This document shows positions 1-7,838 of a stretch of DNA of 64,000 nucleotides, one piece after another (within the stretch, counting starts at the first letter, position 1; each line of letters opens with the position of its first letter). The stretch spans positions 298,501-362,500 of the forward strand of contig CP028514.1 in the NCBI GenBank assembly GCA_003054495.1, given 5' to 3'. The notes beneath the pieces were generated by a model that had not been told where the DNA came from, made no database searches, and worked only from the letters and a program-made list of their open reading frames with translations. The stretch comes from Carboxydocella thermautotrophica. GTDB lineage: Bacteria > Bacillota > GCA-003054495 > Carboxydocellales > Carboxydocellaceae. Made by a program: the position numbers and the translations under genes.

Positions 1-1
1 T

Positions 2-1384
2 GATTTGCGCAGGGATGAACGCACTGTCTGGGTGCAGATGGTACGCTTTGAAGGGATCGTTTCCCTGCTGGTGGTACCTTTAAGGGGCAAGGGGGGGCTG
101 CTGGGAACCATTGAGGTCTATACCAAACATAAACACACTTTTACCCCCAGTGAGATCAGTCTGCTTTCATCTCTGGCTCACCAGATCGGGTTATCGGTGG
201 AAAATGCCATGCTCTTTGAGGAAATGCAAACCAGAGCAATTACCGACCGTTTAACTGGTTTATATAACCAGAAGCAATTTTATGAACTACTGCAATCAGA
301 GATTGCGGCTGCGCAGTTATATAAAAAGCCTCTTTCCTTGTTGATGCTGGATGTCGACTTTTTCAAGCAGTACAATGATACCTTTGGCCATCCGGCCGGG
401 GACCGTCTGTTAAAGGAATTTGCCCGTATTCTGGTGGAGAATGTGCGACCTGATGATATTGTCGCCCGTTACGGGGGTGAGGAATTTGCCATTATCCTGC
501 GGGAGACTTCCCTGGAACAGGCTCTGGACATTGCGGAACGCATACGCCAGAAAGTGGCTGATTCCAGGTTTGAAGGCCGGCTCCAGCAACCCAGTGGACG
601 GATAACCTGTTCCATCGGGATTGCCCAGTATCCCGTTCATGCCAAAACCCTGGAAGACCTGGTCAAACGGGCAGATGAAGCTCTGTACCGGGCCAAGTAC
701 AATGGCCGTAACCGGGTGGCTTACCACCTGACCTTTATGGATGCTCTGCTGGAGTCTCTGCCGGCGGAAGAGAAAAACAAGCTGGAACGGCTAAAGACTA
801 TGATTACAGTCATCAATGCCCGGGACCGCTATACTTTCGGGCATAGCGAACGGGTGATGATGCTGGCCTGTAAAGTAGGAGAACGAATGGGTCTGACGGC
901 AGAACGCCTTAATCTGTTACAACTGGCAGCCTATTTCCATGATATTGGTAAAATGGAAGTAACCAAGGAGATTTTGTGCAAAGAAGGCGATTTAACAGAA
1001 GCAGAATGGGAACAGTTAAAACAACACGCTGTTGCCGGTGGGGCAGTGGTCAAGACCATACCGGTTCTGGCAGAAGCAGCCCTGATTATCCGCCATCACC
1101 ATGAACGCTATGATGGTTCCGGATATCCTGACGGATTGGCGGGAGATAATATACCTCTGGAGGCCCGGATCCTGGCGGTGGTGGATGCCTGGGATGCCAT
1201 GACCAGTACCCGGGTGTTCCGGGAAGCCAAAGGTCCGGAACAGGCTCTGTTGGAAATCAGGGAACAGAGCGGGAAACAGTTTGATCCCCGAATTGTAGAA
1301 ATCTTTACTGCCCTGGTTGAAGGAGGTGAGCTAAATGGCCCAGGTAGTCATCAATGTCGAGGGCATGAGCTGCGGCCATTGTAA
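2..1384 (+). CDS. GAF-GGDEF-HD-GYP cyclic-di-GMP signalling protein (5' partial)
   Basis: The reading frame is already open at the window edge, so the N-terminus is missing. The visible part starts in the end of a GAF sensor domain (about residues 1-75 counted from base 5), then a GGDEF diguanylate cyclase domain with the active-site motif GGEEF near residue 157, then an HD-GYP phosphodiesterase domain with HDIGK and HHERYDGSGYPDGL. An RPDD inhibitory-site motif lies exactly five residues before GGEEF, so product inhibition by c-di-GMP is expected. By family knowledge the protein could both make and break c-di-GMP; which activity dominates cannot be read from sequence. Its last 50 bp overlap the next gene, implying co-transcription. 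Confidence 0.9.
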   Translation, partial: DLRRDERTVWVQMVRFEGIVSLLVVPLRGKGGLLGTIEVYTKHKHTFTPSEISLLSSLAHQIGLSVENAMLFEEMQTRAITDRLTGLYNQKQFYELLQSEIAAAQLYKKPLSLLMLDVDFFKQYNDTFGHPAGDRLLKEFARILVENVRPDDIVARYGGEEFAIILRETSLEQALDIAERIRQKVADSRFEGRLQQPSGRITCSIGIAQYPVHAKTLEDLVKRADEALYRAKYNGRNRVAYHLTFMDALLESLPAEEKNKLERLKTMITVINARDRYTFGHSERVMMLACKVGERMGLTAERLNLLQLAAYFHDIGKMEVTKEILCKEGDLTEAEWEQLKQHAVAGGAVVKTIPVLAEAALIIRHHHERYDGSGYPDGLAGDNIPLEARILAVVDAWDAMTSTRVFREAKGPEQALLEIREQSGKQFDPRIVEIFTALVEGGELNGPGSHQCRGHELRPL

Positions 1385-1544
1385 AATGGCAGTGGAAAAG
1401 GCGCTGAAGCAGGTTGGTGGGGTCACTGAGGCTGTAGTGGATCTGGCAGCCAAACAAGTGACAGTTACCTATGATGAAAATCAAACTGGTTTAGCTGCTT
1501 TGCATGCTGCCATTGAAGAGGCCGGCTATGATGTAGTCAAGTAA
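1335..1544 (+). CDS. Small heavy-metal-associated (HMA) domain protein, CopZ-like
   Basis: A 69-residue single HMA domain with the metal-binding motif GMSCGHC near the N-terminus and the usual ferredoxin-like fold length. Such proteins carry Cu(I) or related soft metals to P-type ATPases or regulators. The ATG is preceded by AGGAGG and lies inside the end of the upstream gene (50-bp overlap in a different frame). No copper ATPase or CsoR gene is nearby, so the partner is unknown. An intrinsic terminator follows directly. Confidence 0.88.
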   Translation: MAQVVINVEGMSCGHCKMAVEKALKQVGGVTEAVVDLAAKQVTVTYDENQTGLAALHAAIEEAGYDVVK

Positions 1545-1546
1545 GT

Positions 1547-1590
1547 AAAAGGGCAATACCTGAATACGGGTATTGCCCTTTTACTTTTTT
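1547..1590 (+). terminator. Intrinsic terminator after the HMA gene
   Basis: Perfect stem AAAAGGGCAATACC-like arm (1547-1560) pairing with 1569-1582, 8-nt loop, followed by a T-rich tract. It ends the two-gene transcript before the kinase-like gene. Confidence 0.85.
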
Positions 1591-1618
1591 GGCAGAATAT
1601 AACCTGAGGTGGTAAGAT

Positions 1619-3205
1619 TTGTACAGCAGAGTGGATCGTACCGGGGAAATAGCCTGGAAAATAGCCAATTACCTCTGGCGTTACCGGCATTTGCGGGAAT
1701 TGAAGGCCATTGGCGAGGTGGTCAGGGGTTTGCTGCAGGAACTGGGTCCGACTTTTATCAAACTGGGACAGGTAGCCAGTACCCGGCCGGATCTTCTGCC
1801 GGAAGAATTGTGTCAGCAGTTGCGGGAGTTACAGGATCAGGCCGGCTTGATGAGCCCTGAAGAAGTAAAGGTTCAGGTCCAGCGCGGCTTAGGCCGCTCG
1901 GTAGAAGAGCTTTTTGCTTATTTTGACTGGCAACCTCTGGCCTCTGCTTCCATCGCCCAGGTGCATTTTGCTATTTTGCCCAGCGGGGAAAAGGTAGCTG
2001 TTAAAATCAAGCGGGCCGGGATTGAACGACAGATCAACGGGGACCTGGTTGCCCTGGAGCGGCTGCTGCCTTATCTGCAAAAAGTGAGAGTAATCCAGGA
2101 GACGCTGGATAGTGAGCAGCTTTATCAGCAATTCCGGCGCATTATCCGACGGGAACTGGATTTCTCGGCAGAAGGACTGGCGGTAGAACATTTTGCCTTT
2201 CTCTATCGGGAATGTCCCTGGCCTGTGCGCTTGCCCCGGGTTTTCTGGGAATATAGCAGTAAGGATGTACTGACTATGGAATATATCGCGGGAGAAAAAC
2301 TATCTGTCCTGGCTGAGCGGGAGGAATGGGAACAAAGACGGCAGCTGGCACGGCACTGGCTGGGGGTTTTTCTTTATCCCCTGTTTAATGCCGGGGTTTT
2401 TCATGCCGATCCTCATCCCGGCAATATCCTGGTGGATGGAGAGGGCAAAATAGTTCTGCTGGATTTTGGGGCTGTAGGCCGGTTTGATCAACAGTTTCGG
2501 GAACAGGTAGCACAGCTGATGGTAGCTTTATGGCGGCAACGGACTGATGAGGTAGTGGAATTAACCCTCAAGATGGGTCAACCCCGGGGCCGGGTGGATT
2601 TTTACCGGTTATTCGAGGATCTGGCCTGCCTGCTGGAGCGAACCAGGGGCATGGGGAGAGGGAAAATCTCCTTTGGCCAGATCATTCAGGGCATGGTGGG
2701 AATTGCGGTTAATCATCAGATTCGCATGCCGCCTCCTTTTTTTCTGCTGGGTAAGGCTCTATTGCTGGCTGAGGGGCTGGCGGTTCAGCTGGATCCGGAA
2801 ATCAATATCCTGGAGGTAGCGGAACCCCTGGGCCGTCAGGCTCTGGTCCGGGAATGGCAGGGGTGGTGGCAGGATTTGCCCCGCTGGTGGGGGGAATGGC
2901 AGAAACTGAATCGGGACCTGCCCCGACAGATGCATGTAATTCTGGAGCAATTGGCCAGGGGGGAAATGCGCTTTATTTTTCATCACCGTAATTTACAGTG
3001 GTTATATGATATGCTGGAAGTTATATCCAGTCGGTTGGCTTTGAGTATGATTGTAGCGGCCATTACTGTTGGTTCGGCCCTGATTTTGCATGCCGGTTTT
3101 GGCCCCAAGGTATTTGGCTATCCTGTTCTGGGGGTATCCGGTTTTCTGGTTTCCACTTTATTTGGCGCCTGGATGGCCATGATTTTACTGAAAAAGGTAA
3201 AATAG
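1619..3205 (+). CDS. ABC1/AarF/UbiB-family protein kinase-like protein
   Basis: 528 residues. The family hallmark KxGQ region is present as TFIKLGQVASTRPDLLP near residue 50, followed by an atypical kinase fold with HADPHPGNILV and LLDFGAVGRF (catalytic and metal-binding loops). Two hydrophobic segments lie at the C-terminus (about 475-525), as in other bacterial members. UbiB/COQ8 proteins are membrane-bound ATPases linked to isoprenoid lipid or quinone biosynthesis; the substrate in Clostridia is not established. The TTG start is chosen because GAGGTGG lies 7 bases upstream. No quinone genes are adjacent. Confidence 0.85.
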   Translation: MYSRVDRTGEIAWKIANYLWRYRHLRELKAIGEVVRGLLQELGPTFIKLGQVASTRPDLLPEELCQQLRELQDQAGLMSPEEVKVQVQRGLGRSVEELFAYFDWQPLASASIAQVHFAILPSGEKVAVKIKRAGIERQINGDLVALERLLPYLQKVRVIQETLDSEQLYQQFRRIIRRELDFSAEGLAVEHFAFLYRECPWPVRLPRVFWEYSSKDVLTMEYIAGEKLSVLAEREEWEQRRQLARHWLGVFLYPLFNAGVFHADPHPGNILVDGEGKIVLLDFGAVGRFDQQFREQVAQLMVALWRQRTDEVVELTLKMGQPRGRVDFYRLFEDLACLLERTRGMGRGKISFGQIIQGMVGIAVNHQIRMPPPFFLLGKALLLAEGLAVQLDPEINILEVAEPLGRQALVREWQGWWQDLPRWWGEWQKLNRDLPRQMHVILEQLARGEMRFIFHHRNLQWLYDMLEVISSRLALSMIVAAITVGSALILHAGFGPKVFGYPVLGVSGFLVSTLFGAWMAMILLKKVK

Positions 3206-3208
3206 GGG

Positions 3209-3238
3209 TTGTAGAGGTACTGACCCAGCTGTTATAAT
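3209..3238 (+). promoter_or_regulatory. Sigma-A-type promoter for the Lrp/aminotransferase operon
   Basis: TTGTAG at 3209-3214 and a consensus TATAAT at 3233-3238, 18 bases apart, 44 bp upstream of the regulator start codon. The -35 is weak, consistent with a regulated promoter. Confidence 0.55.
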
Positions 3239-3266
3239 ATACAAAAGTAAAAATCAGCTGTTATAA
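3226..3266 (+). repeat. Two direct 12-bp repeats, candidate operator
   Basis: CAGCTGTTATAA occurs at 3226-3237 and again at 3255-3266, 29 bp apart (about three helical turns). The first copy covers the -10 element and the second lies just before the ribosome-binding site of an Lrp/AsnC-type regulator gene. Phased tandem sites are typical of Lrp-family autoregulation; the assignment as its operator is inference. Confidence 0.5.
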
Positions 3267-3281
3267 AGGGGAGGGAGTGGC

Positions 3282-3779
3282 TTGGATAAAAACATGGAAA
3301 GGGAAATTCTTGAGCTACTGGAACAGAATAGCCGCTACACGACGGCGGAAATAGCAAGCTTGCTGGGAGAACCGGAGGTGGAGGTGGCCCAGGCTATCGC
3401 CCGACTGGTGGCGGACAGGGTAATTGTCAAATACCATACCATCATTAACTGGGAGAAATTCGGTGATGATGCTGTTTCCGCCATGATCGATGTCAAGATC
3501 ACTCCCCAGCGGGATAAGGGCTATGATGCCGTAGCCCGGCGCATCTACCGCTATCCGGAGGTCAAGTCGGTTTTTCTGATGTCAGGTGCTTATGACCTGG
3601 CGGTACTGATCGAGGGACGCACTCTGAAGGAAGTAGCCCTGTTTGTGGCGGAAAAACTGGCTACTCTTGAAGATGTGCAGAGTACCACCACCCATTTTGT
3701 GTTAAAAAAGTACAAACAGGCCGGTGTAATTCTGGATGAGGATGCCGGTGATGATGAGCGGCTGGTGGTGTCACCGTGA
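3282..3779 (+). CDS. Lrp/AsnC-family transcriptional regulator (AlaR-like)
   Basis: 165 residues: winged helix-turn-helix at about 5-60 and an AsnC ligand-binding (RAM) domain at about 70-150. The TTG start follows GGGGAGGG. It overlaps the aminotransferase gene by 4 bases (GTGA), so the two are translationally coupled. B. subtilis has the same arrangement, alaR (yugG) followed by alaT (yugH), where the regulator controls the adjacent aminotransferase. Paired 12-bp repeats upstream suggest autoregulation. Confidence 0.88.
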   Translation: MDKNMEREILELLEQNSRYTTAEIASLLGEPEVEVAQAIARLVADRVIVKYHTIINWEKFGDDAVSAMIDVKITPQRDKGYDAVARRIYRYPEVKSVFLMSGAYDLAVLIEGRTLKEVALFVAEKLATLEDVQSTTTHFVLKKYKQAGVILDEDAGDDERLVVSP

Positions 3780-4942
3780 TTGAGAAGGTGGCCACTCTGG
3801 TCCGGGAGCTTCCGCCTTCCGGGATCAGGCGCTTTTTTGACCTGGTAGCAGAAACTCCAGGGGTGATTTCCCTGGGGGTAGGGGAACCGGATTTCGTCAC
3901 ACCCTGGGCGGGCCGGGAGGCCTGTATCTGGGGTCTGGAAAAGGGAAAAACCCATTACACCAGTAACCACGGCTTGCTGGAACTGCGGGAAGCCATTAGC
4001 AGGGATGTGGAAGCAAACCTGGGAGTAAAGTATGACCCCAGACAGGAGATTATGGTGACAGTTGGGGTCTCGGAGGCACTGGATGTCGCCTTAAGGGCCC
4101 TGCTCAATCCCGGGGAGGAAGTAATAATCCCGGAACCCTCATATGTTTCCTATCAGCCCTGTACTTTACTGGCAGGGGGGCAACCGATAACGGTAGCGAC
4201 CCGCTGGGAAGACGGATTTCGGCTGACTCCGGCGGCGCTGGAGCGGGCCCTCACCCCTCGTACCAAAGCATTATTGCTTTGTTATCCCAACAACCCTACC
4301 GGTTCCACCCTCAGTCGCCAGGACCTGGAAGGGATCGCCGAAATCGCCCGGGCCCGTGATCTTATCGTTATTGCCGATGAAATTTATCATCATCTGACCT
4401 ATGGGCGGCAGCATTTCAGTATCGCGGCTTTACCGGGCATGAAAGAGCGTACCATTTTGCTAAATGGTTTCTCCAAAGCCTATGCCATGACAGGCTGGCG
4501 TCTGGGCTATGCCTGCGGTCATCCTGATTTGATCAATGCCATGGTGAAAATTCACCAGTATACCATGCTCTGTGCCCCGATTACAGCGCAGCTGGCCGCA
4601 CTGGAAGTGCTGAAGAGCTGCCGGGGGGAAATGGAGGCAATGGTACGGGAATATGATCGACGGCGGCGACTGGTAGTGGCTGGATTGAGGGAAGCAGGCC
4701 TGGAGTGCCATGAACCGGAAGGGGCCTTTTATGTCTTTCCTTCCATTCGCAGTACAGGACTAACTTCCGAGCAGTTTGCCACCGAGTTGCTGCGGGAGCA
4801 AAAGGTGGCGGTAGTGCCGGGGTCGGCTTTTGGGGCAGCCGGCGAAGGCTGTATCCGTATTTCCTATGCCTATTCCCTGGCCCAGTTACAGGAGGCTTTA
4901 AAGCGTATCAGGATGTTTGTGCAGTCCAGGATGGCAGGATAG
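3776..4942 (+). CDS. Class I/II pyridoxal-phosphate aminotransferase
   Basis: 388 residues, normal for fold-type I aminotransferases. The PLP lysine is in NGFSKAYAMTGWR; the CYPNNPTGS motif and the C-terminal arginine in GCIRISYAYS are present. It overlaps its Lrp-type regulator. Substrate is not fixed by sequence: B. subtilis AlaT is the closest contextual match, but the downstream arylacetate-CoA ligase and IorAB suggest it may feed aromatic 2-oxo acids into oxidative decarboxylation. Confidence 0.88.
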   Translation: MIEKVATLVRELPPSGIRRFFDLVAETPGVISLGVGEPDFVTPWAGREACIWGLEKGKTHYTSNHGLLELREAISRDVEANLGVKYDPRQEIMVTVGVSEALDVALRALLNPGEEVIIPEPSYVSYQPCTLLAGGQPITVATRWEDGFRLTPAALERALTPRTKALLLCYPNNPTGSTLSRQDLEGIAEIARARDLIVIADEIYHHLTYGRQHFSIAALPGMKERTILLNGFSKAYAMTGWRLGYACGHPDLINAMVKIHQYTMLCAPITAQLAALEVLKSCRGEMEAMVREYDRRRRLVVAGLREAGLECHEPEGAFYVFPSIRSTGLTSEQFATELLREQKVAVVPGSAFGAAGEGCIRISYAYSLAQLQEALKRIRMFVQSRMAG

Positions 4943-4996
4943 TAGAGCTGAGCATGAGCAGGAAGCCAGGAAAGAGCAGAACGGAGGTATGGTAGA

Positions 4997-6517
4997 ATGA
5001 TGAAATGGGTGTTGCTGGTTCTTTTTGTTTCAATCCTGATCGGCAGTGGTTGGTGGGCGCGCAGCAAAAACAGGACACCGGGAGACTTCTTTCTGGGAGG
5101 CAGGAAGGTCGGGCCCTGGATGACTGCTTTTGCTTATGGTACCACTTACTTTTCTGCCGTTCTTTTTGTTGGTTATGCCGGTAAAGTAGGATGGGGGTTT
5201 GGTTTAAGCGCTCTCTGGGTCGCTCTCGGCAATGCCCTGCTGGGCAGTTGGCTGGCCTGGAAGGTGCTGGCCCGTCCCACCAGGCAAATGACAGAGCGCC
5301 TGGGAGTGATGACTATGCCGGAATTTTTCCGGGCCCGCTATCAGAGTCCGCTGATGAAGGTACTGGCATCCAGTTTGATATTTGTTTTCCTAGTGCCTTA
5401 TTCTGCTTCCGTTTACATGGGCTTAAGCTACCTTTTTGAACAAATCTTTGGTCTTCCCTACGCCCTGGTGGCCTGGCTGATGGCTGCCGTGACGGCAGTA
5501 TTTCTTATTCTGGGCGGTTATCTGGCAGTAGCGGTTACAGATTTTATTCAGGGGATTGTCATGCTGGGGGGAGTCGGAGTGATGACCTGGTATATCCTCC
5601 ATGCTCCCCAGGTAGGCGGTCTGGCTACCGGTATCAGCCGGCTGGCAGAGAAGGGGAGCCAGCTGGTCAGTTTTTTTCCCCAGGGCCCGGGTCTGGAGCA
5701 ATTGCTGGCCCTGGTCTTGCTTACCAGCTTTGGTACCTGGGGGATGCCCCAGATGGTGCAAAAATTCTGTGCAATTCGCGATGAGAAAGTGGTCTACACC
5801 GCTACTCGTATCACTACCTTATTTGCCCTGTTGATTTCCGGAGCAGCTTATGGCATCGGTGCCTTCAGCCGCCTCTTTTTTGACCAGATTCCCCTGGATC
5901 CGGTCACAGGGAAACCTTCTGCCGACCTGATCATGCCCCTGATTTTAAAACAGGCCCTGCCGGAATGGGCAGCAGCGGTCATCTTGCTGCTGGTCTTATC
6001 CGCTTCCATGTCGACTCTATCTTCTCTGGTACTGGTGGCCAGTTCAGCCCTGACCATGGATGTGATCCATAGCTGGCTGGCCCCTGGTTTAACCCCCCGT
6101 CGGGTTTTGCAGCTGTTGCGTTTGTTCAGCCTGGTTTTTGTCGGCTTTTCCCTCTATATTGCCCTGCAAAAACCCGCAATTATCCTGACCCTGATGGCTT
6201 TATCCTGGGGGACGGTGGCCGGGGCTTTTCTGGGACCCTATCTCTGGGGGCTGTACAGCCGCCGGGTCAATCAAACGGGGGCTCTGGCCGGGATGGTGGC
6301 AGGAGCGGCATTCTCCATTATCTGGGCCTGGTATTTTCAGATGGATGCCAAATATATACCTCTAGGCGGTTGTCTGGCCATGTTGACCTCTGTCCTGACG
6401 GTACCGGTGTTCAGTCTGGTGGGTCAACAATTACCGGCGGATCACCTGGCCCTGGTATTCGGTGAGGAAGGTGGAATCAACCAGGGAGAGGAAGGAGCAA
6501 TGGTGGATGTGGGATAA
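4997..6517 (+). CDS. Sodium:solute symporter (SSS family)
   Basis: 506 residues with about 13 hydrophobic segments and the conserved N-terminal FFLGGRKVGPWMTAFAYG signature of SSS transporters. It should import an amino acid or organic acid with Na+. GGAGG lies 9 bases before the chosen ATG. Its position between the aminotransferase and arylacetate-CoA ligase genes suggests it imports or exports a substrate or product of this amino-acid pathway. The last 11 bases overlap the next gene. Confidence 0.85.
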   Translation: MMKWVLLVLFVSILIGSGWWARSKNRTPGDFFLGGRKVGPWMTAFAYGTTYFSAVLFVGYAGKVGWGFGLSALWVALGNALLGSWLAWKVLARPTRQMTERLGVMTMPEFFRARYQSPLMKVLASSLIFVFLVPYSASVYMGLSYLFEQIFGLPYALVAWLMAAVTAVFLILGGYLAVAVTDFIQGIVMLGGVGVMTWYILHAPQVGGLATGISRLAEKGSQLVSFFPQGPGLEQLLALVLLTSFGTWGMPQMVQKFCAIRDEKVVYTATRITTLFALLISGAAYGIGAFSRLFFDQIPLDPVTGKPSADLIMPLILKQALPEWAAAVILLLVLSASMSTLSSLVLVASSALTMDVIHSWLAPGLTPRRVLQLLRLFSLVFVGFSLYIALQKPAIILTLMALSWGTVAGAFLGPYLWGLYSRRVNQTGALAGMVAGAAFSIIWAWYFQMDAKYIPLGGCLAMLTSVLTVPVFSLVGQQLPADHLALVFGEEGGINQGEEGAMVDVG

Positions 6518-7838
6518 GGAAGAGAGCTTGAACCGGGAAGAGCTGCAGGCAATACAGCTGGAACGTTTACAGGCAACAGTGAAAAGAGCCTATGAACGGG
6601 TACCCTATTACCGGGAACTGCTGGATGAGCAGGGAGTAACTCCGGCGGATATTCGGAGCCTGGAAGATGTGCGTTTGTTGCCTTTTACTACCAAGGATGT
6701 TTTGCGGGAGCAGTATCCCTATGGTCTGTTTGCCGTACCGCTGGAGGAAATCGTGCGTTTGCACGCCTCCTCCGGTACTACCGGCAAGCCTACTGTTGTC
6801 GGTTATACCAAACAGGATCTGAAAACCTGGGCCAATCTGATTGCCCGGATTGTAACCATGGCCGGAGTTGAGCGGCGGGATATCGCCCAGATCTGTTTTG
6901 GCTACGGCTTGTTTACCGGTGCTTTTGGATTGCATTATGGTCTGGAAGAGGTGGGGGTTACCATAGTGCCGGCTTCTACCGGCAATTCCGAGAAACAGAT
7001 AATGTTGATGCAGGATTTTGGCACTACAGTGCTGGTCAGTACGCCTTCCTACGCCCTTTACCTGGCGGAAGTAGCCCGGGGGATGGGGGTTGAACCCCGT
7101 TCCCTGGGCTTAAGAATCGGCCTGTTTGGCTCCGAGCCCTGGTCGGAGGAAATCAGGCAGCAAATTGAGGCGGAATGGGGCCTGTTTGCTACTGACAATT
7201 ACGGATTAAGTGAAGTGATGGGACCGGGTGTAGCGGGGGAATGCCAGGCGCGCCAGGGATTGCATATTAATGAAGACCACTTTCTGGTGGAACTGATCAA
7301 TCCCGAGACCGGTGAACCGGTTGGTCCGGGTGAACAGGGGGAACTGGTGTTTACTCCGCTGACCAAAGAGGCCTTGCCTATTTTGCGCTATCGGACCCGG
7401 GACCTGGCTACCCTTGACTATGCTCCCTGTGCCTGTGGACGTACTCTTGTGCGCATGAGCCGGGTTTGTGGCCGTTCTGATGACATGCTGGTGATTCGAG
7501 GTGTCAATGTTTTCCCCACCCAGGTGGAAAGCGTTTTGTTGACTGTGCCGGCCGTAGCCCCCCATTACCAGCTGGTGGTACGGAAAAAGGGATTTCTGGA
7601 TGATCTGGAGGTTCGGGTGGAAATAAAAGAAGAATACTTTACTGATGATTATAAGAAACTGGTGGAAATCGAAGAGGAAATTCGCCACAAGTTGCAAAAT
7701 GTTTTATCTATTGGCACCAAAGTCAGTCTGGCAGCACCGGGAAGTATTGAGCGTTTCACCGGCAAAGCCAGAAGGGTGCTGGATTTACGGCAAGAGGGGA
7801 AGGGGAGAAAGAATGAAGGAACTGCTGACAGGCAATGA
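6507..7838 (+). CDS. paaK: Phenylacetate-CoA ligase family protein (arylacetate/acyl-CoA synthetase)
   Basis: 443 residues from the ATG at 6507, chosen over a longer frame because GGAG sits 9 bases upstream and PaaK proteins usually begin here. It has the adenylate-forming motif SSGTTGKPTVVGYT, the YGLSE motif, and a C-terminal AMP-binding lid domain. PaaK makes phenylacetyl-CoA from phenylacetate with ATP; in fermenters related ADP/AMP-forming enzymes can act next to IorAB on arylacetates. It overlaps both neighbours (11 bp and 26 bp), a tight operon. Exact substrate is inferred only. Confidence 0.85.
   Translation: MWDKEESLNREELQAIQLERLQATVKRAYERVPYYRELLDEQGVTPADIRSLEDVRLLPFTTKDVLREQYPYGLFAVPLEEIVRLHASSGTTGKPTVVGYTKQDLKTWANLIARIVTMAGVERRDIAQICFGYGLFTGAFGLHYGLEEVGVTIVPASTGNSEKQIMLMQDFGTTVLVSTPSYALYLAEVARGMGVEPRSLGLRIGLFGSEPWSEEIRQQIEAEWGLFATDNYGLSEVMGPGVAGECQARQGLHINEDHFLVELINPETGEPVGPGEQGELVFTPLTKEALPILRYRTRDLATLDYAPCACGRTLVRMSRVCGRSDDMLVIRGVNVFPTQVESVLLTVPAVAPHYQLVVRKKGFLDDLEVRVEIKEEYFTDDYKKLVEIEEEIRHKLQNVLSIGTKVSLAAPGSIERFTGKARRVLDLRQEGKGRKNEGTADRQ

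Noticed and set aside
3241-3281. Attenuator before the Lrp-type gene
   Set aside because: The repeats are direct, not inverted, and no terminator is formed.
6462-6506. Longer start for the arylacetate-CoA ligase
   Set aside because: Adds 15 residues unlike the family and overlaps the symporter by 56 bp; the ATG at 6507 has a good ribosome-binding site.
7645-7812. Longer start for IorA
   Set aside because: The extra 56 codons lie in the ligase gene in another frame; IorA proteins begin at the ATG at 7813.
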